In this document: positions 20,023 through 27,496 of the stretch, piece by piece | Position numbering within the stretch: the stretch's first letter is position 1 | Layout: each line of letters opens with the position of its first letter | Assembly: GCF_029637705.1 (NCBI RefSeq) | Contig: NZ_CP121252.1 | Span: 1,364,001 to 1,428,000 of the forward strand | Length of the DNA: 64,000 bases | Direction: 5' to 3' | Origin: Citricoccus muralis | Lineage (GTDB): Bacteria; Actinomycetota; Actinomycetes; Actinomycetales; Micrococcaceae | Program-made: the position numbers and the translations under genes | Notes under the pieces: generated by a model | The model's input: the letters and a program-made list of their open reading frames with translations, nothing else | What the model was told of the DNA's origin: nothing | Databases searched by the model: none

Positions 20023-20511
20023 TCAGTCGGAGCTCAGACCCAGATCGCGGCGCAGCTTCGCCACGTGCCCGGTGGCTTTCACGTTGTACTGGGCCAACTC
20101 CACCGTGCCGGACGCGTCCACCACGATGGTGGAGCGGATCAGGCCCTCGTACACCCGGCCGTAGTTCTTCTTCTCGCCCCAGGCCCCGTACTGCTCGGAA
20201 ACGGCATGATCGGCATCGGAAAGCAACGGGAAGGTGAGCTGTTCCTTTTCGGCGAAATTCGCCAGCTTCTTCTGCCCATCCGGAGAAACACCGAGCACGG
20301 CGAAACCCTCGGACGCGAAGGCGGCGATGTTGTCGCGAAAATCACAGGCTTGCTTGGTGCATCCCGGCGTGGAAGCGGCCGGGTAGAAGTAGACGATCAC
20401 GCGCTGACCGGCATAATCGGCCAGCGAAACCTCCTCGCCCTGCTGGTTCGTCAGTGTGAAGGCGGGGGCAGTATCGCCGGGGGACAGGCGTGCCGGGTGA
20501 GTCTCAGTCAT
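20023..20511 (-). CDS. bcp: Thiol peroxidase, Bcp-type peroxiredoxin
   Basis: Bcp reduces hydroperoxides using thioredoxin-type donors. The 162-residue protein begins MTETHPARLSPGDTAPAFTL. It carries the AhpC/TSA-fold active site YPAASTPGCTKQACDF with the peroxidatic Cys in TPGCT (near residue 48) and the second Cys five residues on, the PGCTKQAC arrangement of atypical 2-Cys Bcp enzymes. I chose ATG at 20511 over an upstream ATG at 20583 because the extra 24 residues are not family-like. It is divergent from sufS over about 150 bp, which fits a shared link to oxidative stress and Fe-S repair. Confidence 0.93.
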   Translation of the reverse strand: MTETHPARLSPGDTAPAFTLTNQQGEEVSLADYAGQRVIVYFYPAASTPGCTKQACDFRDNIAAFASEGFAVLGVSPDGQKKLANFAEKEQLTFPLLSDADHAVSEQYGAWGEKKNYGRVYEGLIRSTIVVDASGTVELAQYNVKATGHVAKLRRDLGLSSD

Positions 20512-20660
20512 GGCAACACTGTGGCACCTGGTGCCGGACGCTGGCAACCAGACGTCGGCAGATGTCACCGCGGACACGCGCATCCAGCTGGGTCGATTAG
20601 GCTGAAAGGCGTAGAAAACCGCTATTCAAGCACCGCCAATACCGTGGAGGAGCAGGCTGC

Positions 20661-21971
20661 GTGACGCAGAACTTGGAGCACAATGCACCGCTGACGAGTG
20701 AGGAAGCTGAGCGTATCCGTGCCGACTTCCCATTACTGAGCCCCGATGCTGAGGGGAACCGACTGGTCTATCTGGATTCCGGTGCCACCGCGCAGAAACC
20801 GCAACAGGTGCTCGACGCCGAACAAAACTTTTACCGCAACGCCAACGCGGCCGTGCATCGTGGTGCCCATAGGCTCGCGGTGGAGGCCACCGATCGGTTC
20901 GAGGCCGCGCGCCGCCGGGTTGCCGACTTTATCGGCGCCGACGAACGAGAAGTGGTGTGGACCTCCAACGCCACCGAAGCGCTGAATCTGGTGGCCTACT
21001 CGATGTCGAACGCCACCGCTGGCGCCCAACCCGGTCCCGAAGCCGATCGGTTCCGCCTGCAGCCCGGCGATGAGATCGTGGCCACCGGCATGGAGCACCA
21101 CTCCAACCTGATCCCGTGGCAGGAGCTCGCCGCTCGCACCGGTGCCACCTTCCGCTACATTCCTCTAACCGCTGACGCGCGCCTGGACCTGGATGCTGCC
21201 GCGGAGCTCATCGGCCCGAAGACCCGACTGGTCGCTTTTACCCACGTGTCGAACGTGCTGGGACTGGTCAATGATGTCGACGCCATCGTCGCCTTGGCCA
21301 GGGAAGCTGGCGCGCTCACCGTGCTGGATGCCTGCCAGTCCGCGCCACACCTGAAACTCGACGTGCACCGTCTCGGTGTCGACTTCGCCGCATTTTCCGG
21401 GCACAAGATGCTCGCCCCCACCGGTATCGGCGTGCTCTACGGTCGAGCGGAATTACTCGACGCGATGCCTCCGGTGCTCTTCGGTGGCTCGATGATCACC
21501 ACCGTGACCATGGATCGCGCCGAGTTTTTGCCCGCTCCGCAGCGGTTCGAGGCCGGTACCCAGCGGGTCGCTCAGGCCGTCGGGTTGGCCGCGGCTATCG
21601 ACTATCTAGACGCCGTCGGCATGGACAGGGTCGCTACGTGGGAGGTAGCTCTGGGGCGCCGTCTGATGGAGGGCATCGAATCACTGCCTGGCGTGCGTCT
21701 GCTTGGACCGGCGCTGGATTCCGGCGTCGAACGCACCGGTGCTGTAGCTTTCACGGTGGAGGGGGTCCATCCCCACGACGTCGGCCAGTTCCTGGACGCT
21801 CGCGGCATCGCTATTCGGGTGGGGCACCACTGCGCCGAGCCCCTGCATGGATTCCTGGGGGTGACCGCCTCCACGCGAGCCACCAGCTACCTGTACAACA
21901 CCGAAGCGGACATTGACGCCGCGCTGAATGCCCTGGCGGATGTGCGCGGATTCTTTGGGGTGGCCCGATGA
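20661..21971 (+). CDS. sufS: Cysteine desulfurase SufS
   Basis: SufS takes sulfur from cysteine as a persulfide for Fe-S cluster assembly. The 436-residue PLP enzyme has the PLP-lysine motif AFSGHKMLAPTGIGVLYG and the catalytic Cys in IRVGHHCAEPL. It also has a VYLDSGATAQKPQQVL N-terminus and the VHRGAHRLA segment. GTG at 20661 follows GGAGGAG. It overlaps sufU by 4 nt, so desulfurase and sulfur acceptor are made together. The sufB, sufC and sufD scaffold genes are not in this window. Confidence 0.93.
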   Translation: MTQNLEHNAPLTSEEAERIRADFPLLSPDAEGNRLVYLDSGATAQKPQQVLDAEQNFYRNANAAVHRGAHRLAVEATDRFEAARRRVADFIGADEREVVWTSNATEALNLVAYSMSNATAGAQPGPEADRFRLQPGDEIVATGMEHHSNLIPWQELAARTGATFRYIPLTADARLDLDAAAELIGPKTRLVAFTHVSNVLGLVNDVDAIVALAREAGALTVLDACQSAPHLKLDVHRLGVDFAAFSGHKMLAPTGIGVLYGRAELLDAMPPVLFGGSMITTVTMDRAEFLPAPQRFEAGTQRVAQAVGLAAAIDYLDAVGMDRVATWEVALGRRLMEGIESLPGVRLLGPALDSGVERTGAVAFTVEGVHPHDVGQFLDARGIAIRVGHHCAEPLHGFLGVTASTRATSYLYNTEADIDAALNALADVRGFFGVAR

Positions 21972-22420
21972 GTGCGTTCGAAGCCCTCTACCAGGACCTC
22001 ATTCTTGACCACGCCCAGCGCCGGGTCGGTGAAGCCGAACTGACCGAGGAGCCGGGGGAGTACGAGGCCCGGTCCAAGCAACACAATCCCTTGTGTGGTG
22101 ACCGGATTACGTTGCAGGTCCGCGTCGTCGACGGGCGGGTGGAACAAGTCGAGTGGACCGGAGACGGTTGCGCGATCTCGATGGCCTCGGCCTCCATGCT
22201 CACGGAATTGATGCGCGGTGAGAGTGTTGTTGATTTTGAGTCCACGCTCGCGGTGTTTCGCGAGATGATGGGTTCCCGCGGCCGAGGTGAACCCGACGAA
22301 GACACCCTGGGTGACGCGGTGGCGTTGCACGGCGTGGCGCAGTTCCCGGCACGGATCAAGTGCGCCCTACTGAGTTGGGTCGCCGCTGAAGATGCCATCC
22401 GCCGTAGTTCAGCCGCCTGA
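21968..22420 (+). CDS. sufU: Sulfur acceptor SufU
   Basis: SufU is the zinc-dependent sulfurtransferase partner of SufS in Gram-positive bacteria. The 150 residues show the three conserved cysteines: NPLCGD (about residue 41), GDGCAIS (about 66) and IKCALLSW (about 128), with an ILDHAQRRV N-terminal segment typical of SufU/IscU-like folds. ATG at 21968 overlaps the sufS stop. The short C-terminal AAEDAIRRSSAA tail is normal. Confidence 0.92.
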   Translation: MSAFEALYQDLILDHAQRRVGEAELTEEPGEYEARSKQHNPLCGDRITLQVRVVDGRVEQVEWTGDGCAISMASASMLTELMRGESVVDFESTLAVFREMMGSRGRGEPDEDTLGDAVALHGVAQFPARIKCALLSWVAAEDAIRRSSAA

Positions 22421-22474
22421 CCACCCTGTCGAGGCTCGATTACACGACGCGAAACGCAGAAGGAGGCACCAGCA

Positions 22475-22789
22475 GTGACACCCGAGCAGATCAAGCCCGT
22501 CAGCAAGGCTGCTGCCGCATACGACTCGCTGCGCCGTTCCATCGTGCGCGGGGAGCTTCGGCCCGGCCAGCGGGTCACACTCAAAGTGCTCTCAGACATG
22601 CTCGGGATGAGCCTGACGCCCGTTCGAGAGGCGCTCAATCGGCTCGTTTCTGAAGGTTATGCGGTTCATGACCCCCACCACGGGACGTTCATTGCCGAAC
22701 AGAGTCGCGGCCGCATCGAGCAGGTTTACCGGTTGCGCGGGGTGCTGGTGCTGCTGTTGGTGAGCGTGCTGATTCCGATCGTGTCCTAG
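22475..22789 (+). pseudogene. Truncated GntR-family regulator
   Basis: The first 80 residues are a good FadR/GntR winged helix-turn-helix: AYDSLRRSIVRGELRPG, then LSDMLGMSLTPVREALNRLVSEG and the wing HDPHHGTFIAE. The linker RIEQVYRLRGVL normally leads into a long all-helical ligand (FCD) domain. Here it runs into a hydrophobic stretch VLLLVSVLIPIVS and a stop, giving only 104 residues. A strong AAGGAGG ribosome site remains at 22459. The gene therefore looks like a regulator that lost its ligand domain, through deletion or frameshift. It points at the MFS transporter it may once have controlled. A functional DNA-binding-only protein cannot be excluded. Confidence 0.6.
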
Positions 22790-22803
22790 CTGATCGTCGG
22801 CGA

Positions 22804-22836
22804 CGTCGGGCCGGGTTAGGCGTTCCCGGCCCGACG
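22804..22836. terminator. Hairpin terminator between GntR remnant and MFS gene
   Basis: CGTCGGGCCGGG (22804-22815) and CCCGGCCCGACG (22825-22836) form a perfect 12-bp stem with a 9-nt loop. It lies between the convergent GntR remnant and MFS gene. No T-run is present. The loop contains GGTTAGGCGTT, which is repeated at 22852-22862. Confidence 0.65.
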
Positions 22837-22862
22837 CTTGGTGGCGGACCAGGTTAGGCGTT

Positions 22863-24254
22863 TCACTCTGGCCGTCGGTTGGCTTCGGTGTCCGCGCCGC
22901 GCATAAGCCACAAGGCGAGTGAGCCAACGAGTACGGCCACAGCCACGCTGATGTACACCTCCTGGGGCGTCCACCCACCGTCGAGCAAGGATCCCGTCAC
23001 GATGGGAGCGAGGATCGCGCCGGCCCGACCGATACCGATCGCCCAACCGGAACCGGTGCTACGGACCGTGGCAGGGTAAGACTGCGGGGTGAGTACATAG
23101 AGTCCGGCAATGCAGCCATTGATCAGCATGCCGACCACAATGCCCAGCGCGAGCACGAGTGACACGACGGCGGTGGAGGAGATGAAGAGCACGATCGCCA
23201 CCGAAGCGCCGACGGTGAACCAAAACAGGGTCGACCGGGTGGACCAGCGCGCCGTCAGAACGCCGAACAGCAGTGAGCCGATGGTCCCGCCCAAGGTCAA
23301 CATGATGCCGCCGATCACGCCTTGCTCTTGCGTGAGCCCGGACTCGTTGAGCAGTCGTGGGGTCCACGAGTTGACGAAGTAGAAACCAAACATGATGGCG
23401 AAGAAGGCCAACCAGATCAGCAACGTGGTCCGACGGTTGCGTGCGTTGAGCAACGCACCGATGCCGCGTCCACCGCTCTTTACGGCGGCGGTCCCTTGGT
23501 CGGGGTCGTCAGCACCGTTCGGTGCGAGACTGGTTCCCGTGGTGGTCAGTTCGCGAACGGGTTCTTGGCCGATGCGCCGGGCGATGGCATTGATCTTTTC
23601 CAGGGCCCGATTCGGGCGTCGGGCATAGAGGTAGGACGCAGATTCCGGCATCAGCGCGATGACGAGCACGAGAGAGAACACGGTGAGCACCCCGCCCAGG
23701 GTGTACACGGAACGCCATCCGTGCTCAGCCATGATCCACACGGCTGCCGTTCCGCCCAGGGAGGCGCCCACGCCGTAGCCGGCAGCGTAGATGCTTACGG
23801 CCAACCCGCGCCTTTTTCGGTTGGCGTACTCGGCAGAGAGCACGTTGGTTCCGACGAGGATCCCGCCGATGCCCAGGCCGGTGACGATCCTCCAGATGCC
23901 GAGCTCAGTGGCATTGGACGCCGTGGCGGAAAGGAAGAGGCCAGCCGCGTTCACCACCAGGGACAGAATCGTCATGTTTCGTCGACCGACGCGATCGGCG
24001 ACCGGGCCCAATGTCAGAGAGCCGACCGCCATGCCCACCAACCCTGCGCTGAGCAACAGGCCGAGCACGGAGGCGCTCAAACCGAATTCTTCGGTGACCG
24101 GGGTGGCGGTGAAGGCCATGGCCAGGACATCGTAGCCGTCGAGCGCGTTGAGGAAGGTGCAGATGCCGATGATCACCCACTGATAAAGGCCCATCGGTGA
24201 GTTTTCGATGCGGTTCCGCAGGTCCTGAGAACCACGGTCTGTAACTGCAGTCAT
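22863..24254 (-). CDS. MFS transporter, aromatic acid:H+ symporter type
   Basis: This 463-residue inner-membrane protein has 12 predicted membrane helices. TM1 contains NALDGYDVLAMAFT, close to the DGxD signature of the AAHS (PcaK/BenK) family. Loop 2-3 has GPVADRVGRRNMT (MFS motif A), TM4 carries RIVTGLGIGGILVG, and a long central loop (about residues 205-270) contains the PESASYLYARR segment. Aromatic acids or related organic acids are therefore the likely cargo, imported with protons. ATG at 24254 has AAAGG upstream. It stands alone, opposite a truncated GntR regulator; an inverted repeat upstream may be its operator. Confidence 0.82.
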   Translation of the reverse strand: MTAVTDRGSQDLRNRIENSPMGLYQWVIIGICTFLNALDGYDVLAMAFTATPVTEEFGLSASVLGLLLSAGLVGMAVGSLTLGPVADRVGRRNMTILSLVVNAAGLFLSATASNATELGIWRIVTGLGIGGILVGTNVLSAEYANRKRRGLAVSIYAAGYGVGASLGGTAAVWIMAEHGWRSVYTLGGVLTVFSLVLVIALMPESASYLYARRPNRALEKINAIARRIGQEPVRELTTTGTSLAPNGADDPDQGTAAVKSGGRGIGALLNARNRRTTLLIWLAFFAIMFGFYFVNSWTPRLLNESGLTQEQGVIGGIMLTLGGTIGSLLFGVLTARWSTRSTLFWFTVGASVAIVLFISSTAVVSLVLALGIVVGMLINGCIAGLYVLTPQSYPATVRSTGSGWAIGIGRAGAILAPIVTGSLLDGGWTPQEVYISVAVAVLVGSLALWLMRGADTEANRRPE

Positions 24255-24283
24255 GGCGAAATACCTTTGCCTGTACCTATAGC

Positions 24284-24312
24284 GATAGTTATTGTTTCGC
24301 GACCAAACTATC
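24284..24312. promoter_or_regulatory. Inverted repeat, possible operator of MFS gene
   Basis: GATAGTT (24284-24290) and AACTATC (24306-24312) are exact reverse complements 15 nt apart, 30-58 nt upstream of the MFS start codon. A smaller CTAT-AGCG-ATAG palindrome overlaps the left arm. On the minus strand a TATAGG box lies next to it. The placement would let a dimeric regulator block the promoter. Confidence 0.4.
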
Positions 24313-24419
24313 AGTGAGCGGCGTCACGGGCCACCATGGCGACAGTCACAATATAAGAAATGAGAAAATGAGGTGTCGCGTGGACGTTCGCGGCGGCAAA
24401 AATGGCGGCTGGATACAGC

Positions 24420-24453
24420 TTCGGCCTCGTCACAACGAGGTGACGAGGCCGAA
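24420..24453. terminator. 14-bp hairpin downstream of tRNA-Lys
   Basis: A perfect 14-bp stem (24420-24433 with 24440-24453, starting TTCGGCCTCGTCAC) has an AACGAG loop. It begins 14 nt beyond the tRNA-Lys 3' end on the minus strand and probably ends that transcript. No T-run follows in the minus direction. The 443 bases from 24255 to 24697 hold only the MFS promoter region, this hairpin, tRNA-Lys and about 150 bases with nothing recognisable. Confidence 0.6.
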
Positions 24454-24466
24454 AAATGATGATCTG

Positions 24467-24539
24467 TGCGCCCCCCGGGACTCGAACCCGGAACCTATTG
24501 ATTAAGAGTCAAGTGCTCTGCCAGTTGAGCTAGAGGCGC
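24467..24539 (-). tRNA. tRNA-Lys (anticodon CTT)
   Basis: The 73-nt minus-strand cloverleaf has acceptor GCGCCTC pairing with GGGGCGC, discriminator A, D-arm GCTC/GAGC, and anticodon stem TTGA/TCAA with loop CTCTTAA (anticodon CTT, codon AAG). The T-arm CCGGG/CCCGG has loop TTCGAGT. The first anticodon-stem pair is a C-T mismatch. CCA is not encoded. Confidence 0.95.
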
Positions 24540-24697
24540 AGACCGTTGCTGACGAATTCCACTGTGTGGCGTGCTGTGCAACGAAGAAAGACTCTACCAG
24601 AGGATTTTCCTGGATGCGAAATCGATGGGACGTGGCGTCGGACACGCTCCACCGGCTGGCACAGGAGCAGCGGATGTTCGACGGATCCGCAGTGCAG

Positions 24698-25180
24698 TTA
24701 TTGCGCAGAAGACGGGTCCGAAGGGGTGTAGAACGAGTCTAGGGTGTCCATGAACAACGTCATGAAGCGCTCGAAATCTTCGGCGTCGGAGGTCTGCTCC
24801 AACTGCAGTTGATCGTCGACGTCGTGCGAGGTATCCCATGTCACCGGAATCCGGGGCGTGGGCTGGACGTCGAACCACACGCGATACCCCGTGACGGATT
24901 CGACCTGGTATCCCGAACCTGTGTCGGCCAGAGTCGCCACGTTGGACAGTTCGATGGTGGTATTGGACCAGGTCGGGGTCTCGGTGGTGGGCCGATCGGG
25001 ATCGAGGGTGTCCGAAGGGACGGGGCAGAGCACCATTTCTAGGGGCTGTCGCCGATAGCCGATCAGCAGCGGGTCCGAGGATCCGGAAGTGTTCGCGTAG
25101 ACGACGTTGTAGTCGCCGTAGTTGAAAATCCGAGAATCGAAAACCTCGCGCAACGTCTTCTTGAGGTCTTCGCTGTCCAT
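24698..25180 (-). CDS. Hypothetical protein
   Basis: I do not recognise this 160-residue acidic cytosolic protein. It begins MDSEDLKKTLREVFDSR and ends with a helix DAEDFERFMTLFMDTLDSFY. Between them is alternating polar/hydrophobic sequence suggestive of beta strands (GDYNVVYANTSG, ESVTGYRVWFDVQ). The overall length and helix-strand-helix layout recall small YbjN/SseB-like proteins, but no motif proves it. ATG at 25180 lies 7 nt after a TAGACT box, which suggests a leaderless message and decides the start over ATG at 25204. It is divergent from ilvD. Confidence 0.6.
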   Translation of the reverse strand: MDSEDLKKTLREVFDSRIFNYGDYNVVYANTSGSSDPLLIGYRRQPLEMVLCPVPSDTLDPDRPTTETPTWSNTTIELSNVATLADTGSGYQVESVTGYRVWFDVQPTPRIPVTWDTSHDVDDQLQLEQTSDAEDFERFMTLFMDTLDSFYTPSDPSSAQ

Positions 25181-25187
25181 GGAGACC

Positions 25188-25193
25188 AGTCTA
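25188..25193 (-). promoter_or_regulatory. -10 box of leaderless hypothetical gene
   Basis: TAGACT on the minus strand is followed by GGTCTCC (7 nt) and the ATG at 25180. No Shine-Dalgarno sequence is present. Confidence 0.5.
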
Positions 25194-25332
25194 CGGTGGC
25201 ACACGGGGTGCTCCGGTTACCCCGATCACAACGTTTCTCAATTGTGACCGGAGAACGTACAGATTTTTGGCATGTGGACCGTGATTGAGGAGACATCTTC
25301 GTTACGAAGGGCCGCATTCGATAACGCGGTCG

Positions 25333-25338
25333 TATGAT
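25333..25338 (+). promoter_or_regulatory. -10 box of leaderless ilvD
   Basis: TATGAT is followed by GAGCCA (6 nt) and the ilvD ATG at 25345. No ribosome site lies between, so the transcript probably starts at the ATG. The -35 region is not recognisable. Confidence 0.6.
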
Positions 25339-25344
25339 GAGCCA

Positions 25345-27111
25345 ATGAGCTCTCGCACCGATGAATCAGCAGGGCCTGAGGCTCCCGACGCAGCAGCCGC
25401 CGGCACCACGGGCCAAAATCCTACGATCGATATCAAGCCTCGTTCTCGCGACGTCACCGACGGCATGGAACGCGCTCCTGCGCGCGGCATGCTACGCGCC
25501 GTGGGCATGGGCGACGACGATTTTGCCAAGCCGCAGATCGGCATCGCCTCGTCCTGGAACGAGATCACCCCTTGCAACCTGTCGCTAGACCGACTGGCTG
25601 ATGCAGCGAAAAACGGCGTGCACGCCGGTGGGGGATACCCCTTGCAGTTCGGCACCATCTCGGTGTCCGACGGCATCTCGATGGGTCACGACGGCATGCA
25701 CTACTCGCTGGTGTCACGCGAGGTCATCGCCGACTCCGTCGAGACCGTGATGATGGCCGAGCGCCTCGACGGTTCCGTACTGTTGGCTGGTTGTGACAAG
25801 TCCCTGCCCGGCATGCTCATGGCCGCGGCGCGACTCGACCTGGCCAGTGTCTTCGTCTACGCCGGATCGACTATGCCCGGCTACGCCACCCTGTCTGACG
25901 GGGTGGAGCGTCAGGTCACTCTCATCGACGCGTTCGAAGGCGTGGGGGCCTGCGCGCGCGGAACGATGAGCCAGGAAGACTTGGACAGGATTGAACGTGC
26001 CATCTGCCCGGGCGAAGGGGCTTGCGGCGGGATGTACACCGCTAACTCGATGGCGTCCGTGGGCGAGGCCCTGGGCATGTCCATCCCCGGCTCGGCTTCC
26101 CCACCCTCGGCCGATCGTCGTCGCGACGCCGACGCACGTGCTGCCGGTCAGGCTGTGGTGAACCTGCTCCGGAAGGGGATTACCGCCCGTGACATCCTCA
26201 CGAAGAAGGCGTTCGAGAACGCCATCGCTGTGATGATGGCCTTTGGTGGTTCCTCCAATGCGGTGCTGCACCTGCTGGCGATTGCTCGCGAGGCCGGCGT
26301 GGATCTGCGTCTCTCCGACTTTAACCGGATCGGCGATAAGGTTCCGCACCTGGCGGACATGAAGCCGTTCGGACAGTACGTGATGACCGATCTCGACAAG
26401 ATCGGCGGCGTGCCGGTGGTCATGAAGGCCCTGCTGGACGCGGGTGTGCTGCACGGCGATGCGTTGACCGTGACCGGCAAGACCGTGGCCGAGAACCTGG
26501 CCGACGTCAACCCTCCGGAACTGGACGGCAAGGTGCTGCGCAAGATGGATAATGCGCTGCACCCTAGTGGTGGTCTCACGGTGCTGCACGGCACCCTGGC
26601 GCCGGAAGGTGCTGTGGTGAAGTCGGCCGGATTCGACGCCGATGTCTTCGAGGGCACGGCGCGCGTCTTTGAACGCGAACGCGCCGCGATGGATGCGCTC
26701 TCCGAGGGCAAACTGAAGGCTGGTGACGTCGTGGTGATCCGCTATGAAGGCCCCAAGGGTGGTCCGGGTATGCGCGAAATGCTCGCCATCACCGGTGCCA
26801 TCAAGGGTGCGGGTCTGGGCAAGGATGTCTTGCTGCTCACCGATGGTCGCTTCTCCGGGGGCACCACCGGCCTGTGTATTGGTCATATTGCCCCCGAGGC
26901 CGCCGTAGGTGGACCCATCGGGTTGGTCGAGGACGGCGACATCATCCGTGTCGACATCGGAGGTCGGTCCATCGAGCTGGATGTGGACGAGGCCGAGCTG
27001 GAGCGCCGTCGTGAAAACTGGACGCCGATTCAGCCGAAGTTCACCACCGGCGTGCTGGGCAAATACGGCCAGCTCGTGCACTCCGCCGCCGAAGGCGCCT
27101 ACTGCGGCTAA
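25345..27111 (+). CDS. ilvD: Dihydroxy-acid dehydratase
   Basis: IlvD is an Fe-S enzyme that dehydrates dihydroxy-isovalerate and dihydroxy-methylvalerate in valine and isoleucine synthesis. ATG at 25345 gives 588 residues. Visible family features are [17 protein letters not shown] (a ligand Cys), [49 protein letters not shown], and C-terminal [13 protein letters not shown] plus [18 protein letters not shown]. An in-frame ATG at 25285 exists, but the TATGAT box 6 nt before 25345 points to the downstream start. It precedes the ilvBNC attenuator and is probably a separate transcript. Confidence 0.95.
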   Translation: MSSRTDESAGPEAPDAAAAGTTGQNPTIDIKPRSRDVTDGMERAPARGMLRAVGMGDDDFAKPQIGIASSWNEITPCNLSLDRLADAAKNGVHAGGGYPLQFGTISVSDGISMGHDGMHYSLVSREVIADSVETVMMAERLDGSVLLAGCDKSLPGMLMAAARLDLASVFVYAGSTMPGYATLSDGVERQVTLIDAFEGVGACARGTMSQEDLDRIERAICPGEGACGGMYTANSMASVGEALGMSIPGSASPPSADRRRDADARAAGQAVVNLLRKGITARDILTKKAFENAIAVMMAFGGSSNAVLHLLAIAREAGVDLRLSDFNRIGDKVPHLADMKPFGQYVMTDLDKIGGVPVVMKALLDAGVLHGDALTVTGKTVAENLADVNPPELDGKVLRKMDNALHPSGGLTVLHGTLAPEGAVVKSAGFDADVFEGTARVFERERAAMDALSEGKLKAGDVVVIRYEGPKGGPGMREMLAITGAIKGAGLGKDVLLLTDGRFSGGTTGLCIGHIAPEAAVGGPIGLVEDGDIIRVDIGGRSIELDVDEAELERRRENWTPIQPKFTTGVLGKYGQLVHSAAEGAYCG

Positions 27112-27143
27112 GGTGACGACCCCGGTCTAGCAGATCATGATGA

Positions 27144-27180
27144 CCCCGCGAGTCTCACAGCACAGCTGAGGCTCGCGGGG
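27144..27180 (+). terminator. Terminator hairpin after ilvD
   Basis: CCCCGCGAG (27144-27152) pairs with CTCGCGGGG (27172-27180), 9 bp, around a 19-nt loop in which CTCA/TGAG can pair as well. It lies 32 nt after the ilvD stop and 30 nt before the ilvB promoter, so it insulates the two units. There is no T-run. Confidence 0.6.
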
Positions 27181-27209
27181 ACTTATGATGAACACGTGGC
27201 TCAGTCTCG

Positions 27210-27238
27210 TTGACACGGGCGGGAAGTTTGGACATGAT
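27210..27238 (+). promoter_or_regulatory. Promoter of the ilv leader and ilvBNC
   Basis: TTGACA (27210-27215), a 17-nt spacer and CATGAT (27233-27238) form the best -35/-10 pair in the window. The leader peptide ATG lies 6 nt after the -10 box, so transcription should start at that codon. Confidence 0.75.
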
Positions 27239-27244
27239 GTAAGC

Positions 27245-27289
27245 ATGTCCAACACGGAACGCGTCGTCGTTATCGAGCGCATGGCCTGA
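27245..27289 (+). CDS. ilvBNC leader peptide (attenuator peptide)
   Basis: A 14-codon open frame reads MSNTERVVVIERMA and stops at TGA 27287-27289. Residues 7-10 are Val-Val-Val-Ile, the amino acids made by the operon it precedes. It has no ribosome site, and its ATG falls exactly where transcription should begin. Just downstream are a long stem and a terminator with seven T residues. This is the classic arrangement of ribosome-mediated attenuation; Corynebacterium glutamicum ilvBNC is known to use a leader peptide without a ribosome site. Translation here is inferred. Confidence 0.75.
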   Translation: MSNTERVVVIERMA

Positions 27290-27331
27290 GTTCAACACTC
27301 AGCACGGGCGAAGAACTCGCCGCCATGCGCT
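27276..27331 (+). promoter_or_regulatory. Attenuator stem overlapping the leader peptide
   Basis: AGCGCATGGC (27276-27285) pairs perfectly with GCCATGCGCT (27322-27331), and inside it GAGTTC (27288-27293) pairs with GAACTC (27313-27318). The left arm covers the last codons and stop of the leader peptide; the right arm directly touches the terminator stem. A ribosome paused at the Val/Ile codons would disturb this fold. I could not identify a convincing antiterminator helix by eye. Confidence 0.6.
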
Positions 27332-27373
27332 AAACCCCGAGCAGGCACACCAGCCGACTTTCGGGGTTTTTTT
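27332..27373 (+). terminator. Intrinsic terminator of the ilv attenuator
   Basis: AAACCCCGA (27332-27340) pairs with TCGGGGTTT (27361-27369), and a run of seven T residues (27367-27373) follows, overlapping the right arm. It is the only textbook intrinsic terminator in this part of the window and stands 123 nt before the ilvB start. The 385 bases between ilvD and ilvB contain the ilvD terminator, promoter, leader peptide, stem, this terminator, and a further GC hairpin (around 27431-27461) before ilvB. Confidence 0.75.
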
Positions 27374-27496
27374 GTTGGATATCCGAATGAGCTGGCCACA
27401 CATCAGTAGACGGAATCCTCCGCCACAGAGGGCGGACGCCCCGGAACCCGCCGGGGTGGCACGAATGCAGATCACGAATCAACCGAGGCACAGCCA

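Noticed and set aside
25205-25344. T-box or riboswitch upstream of ilvD
   Set aside because: No T-box sequence, no terminator, and the -10 box is 6 nt before the ATG, leaving no leader.
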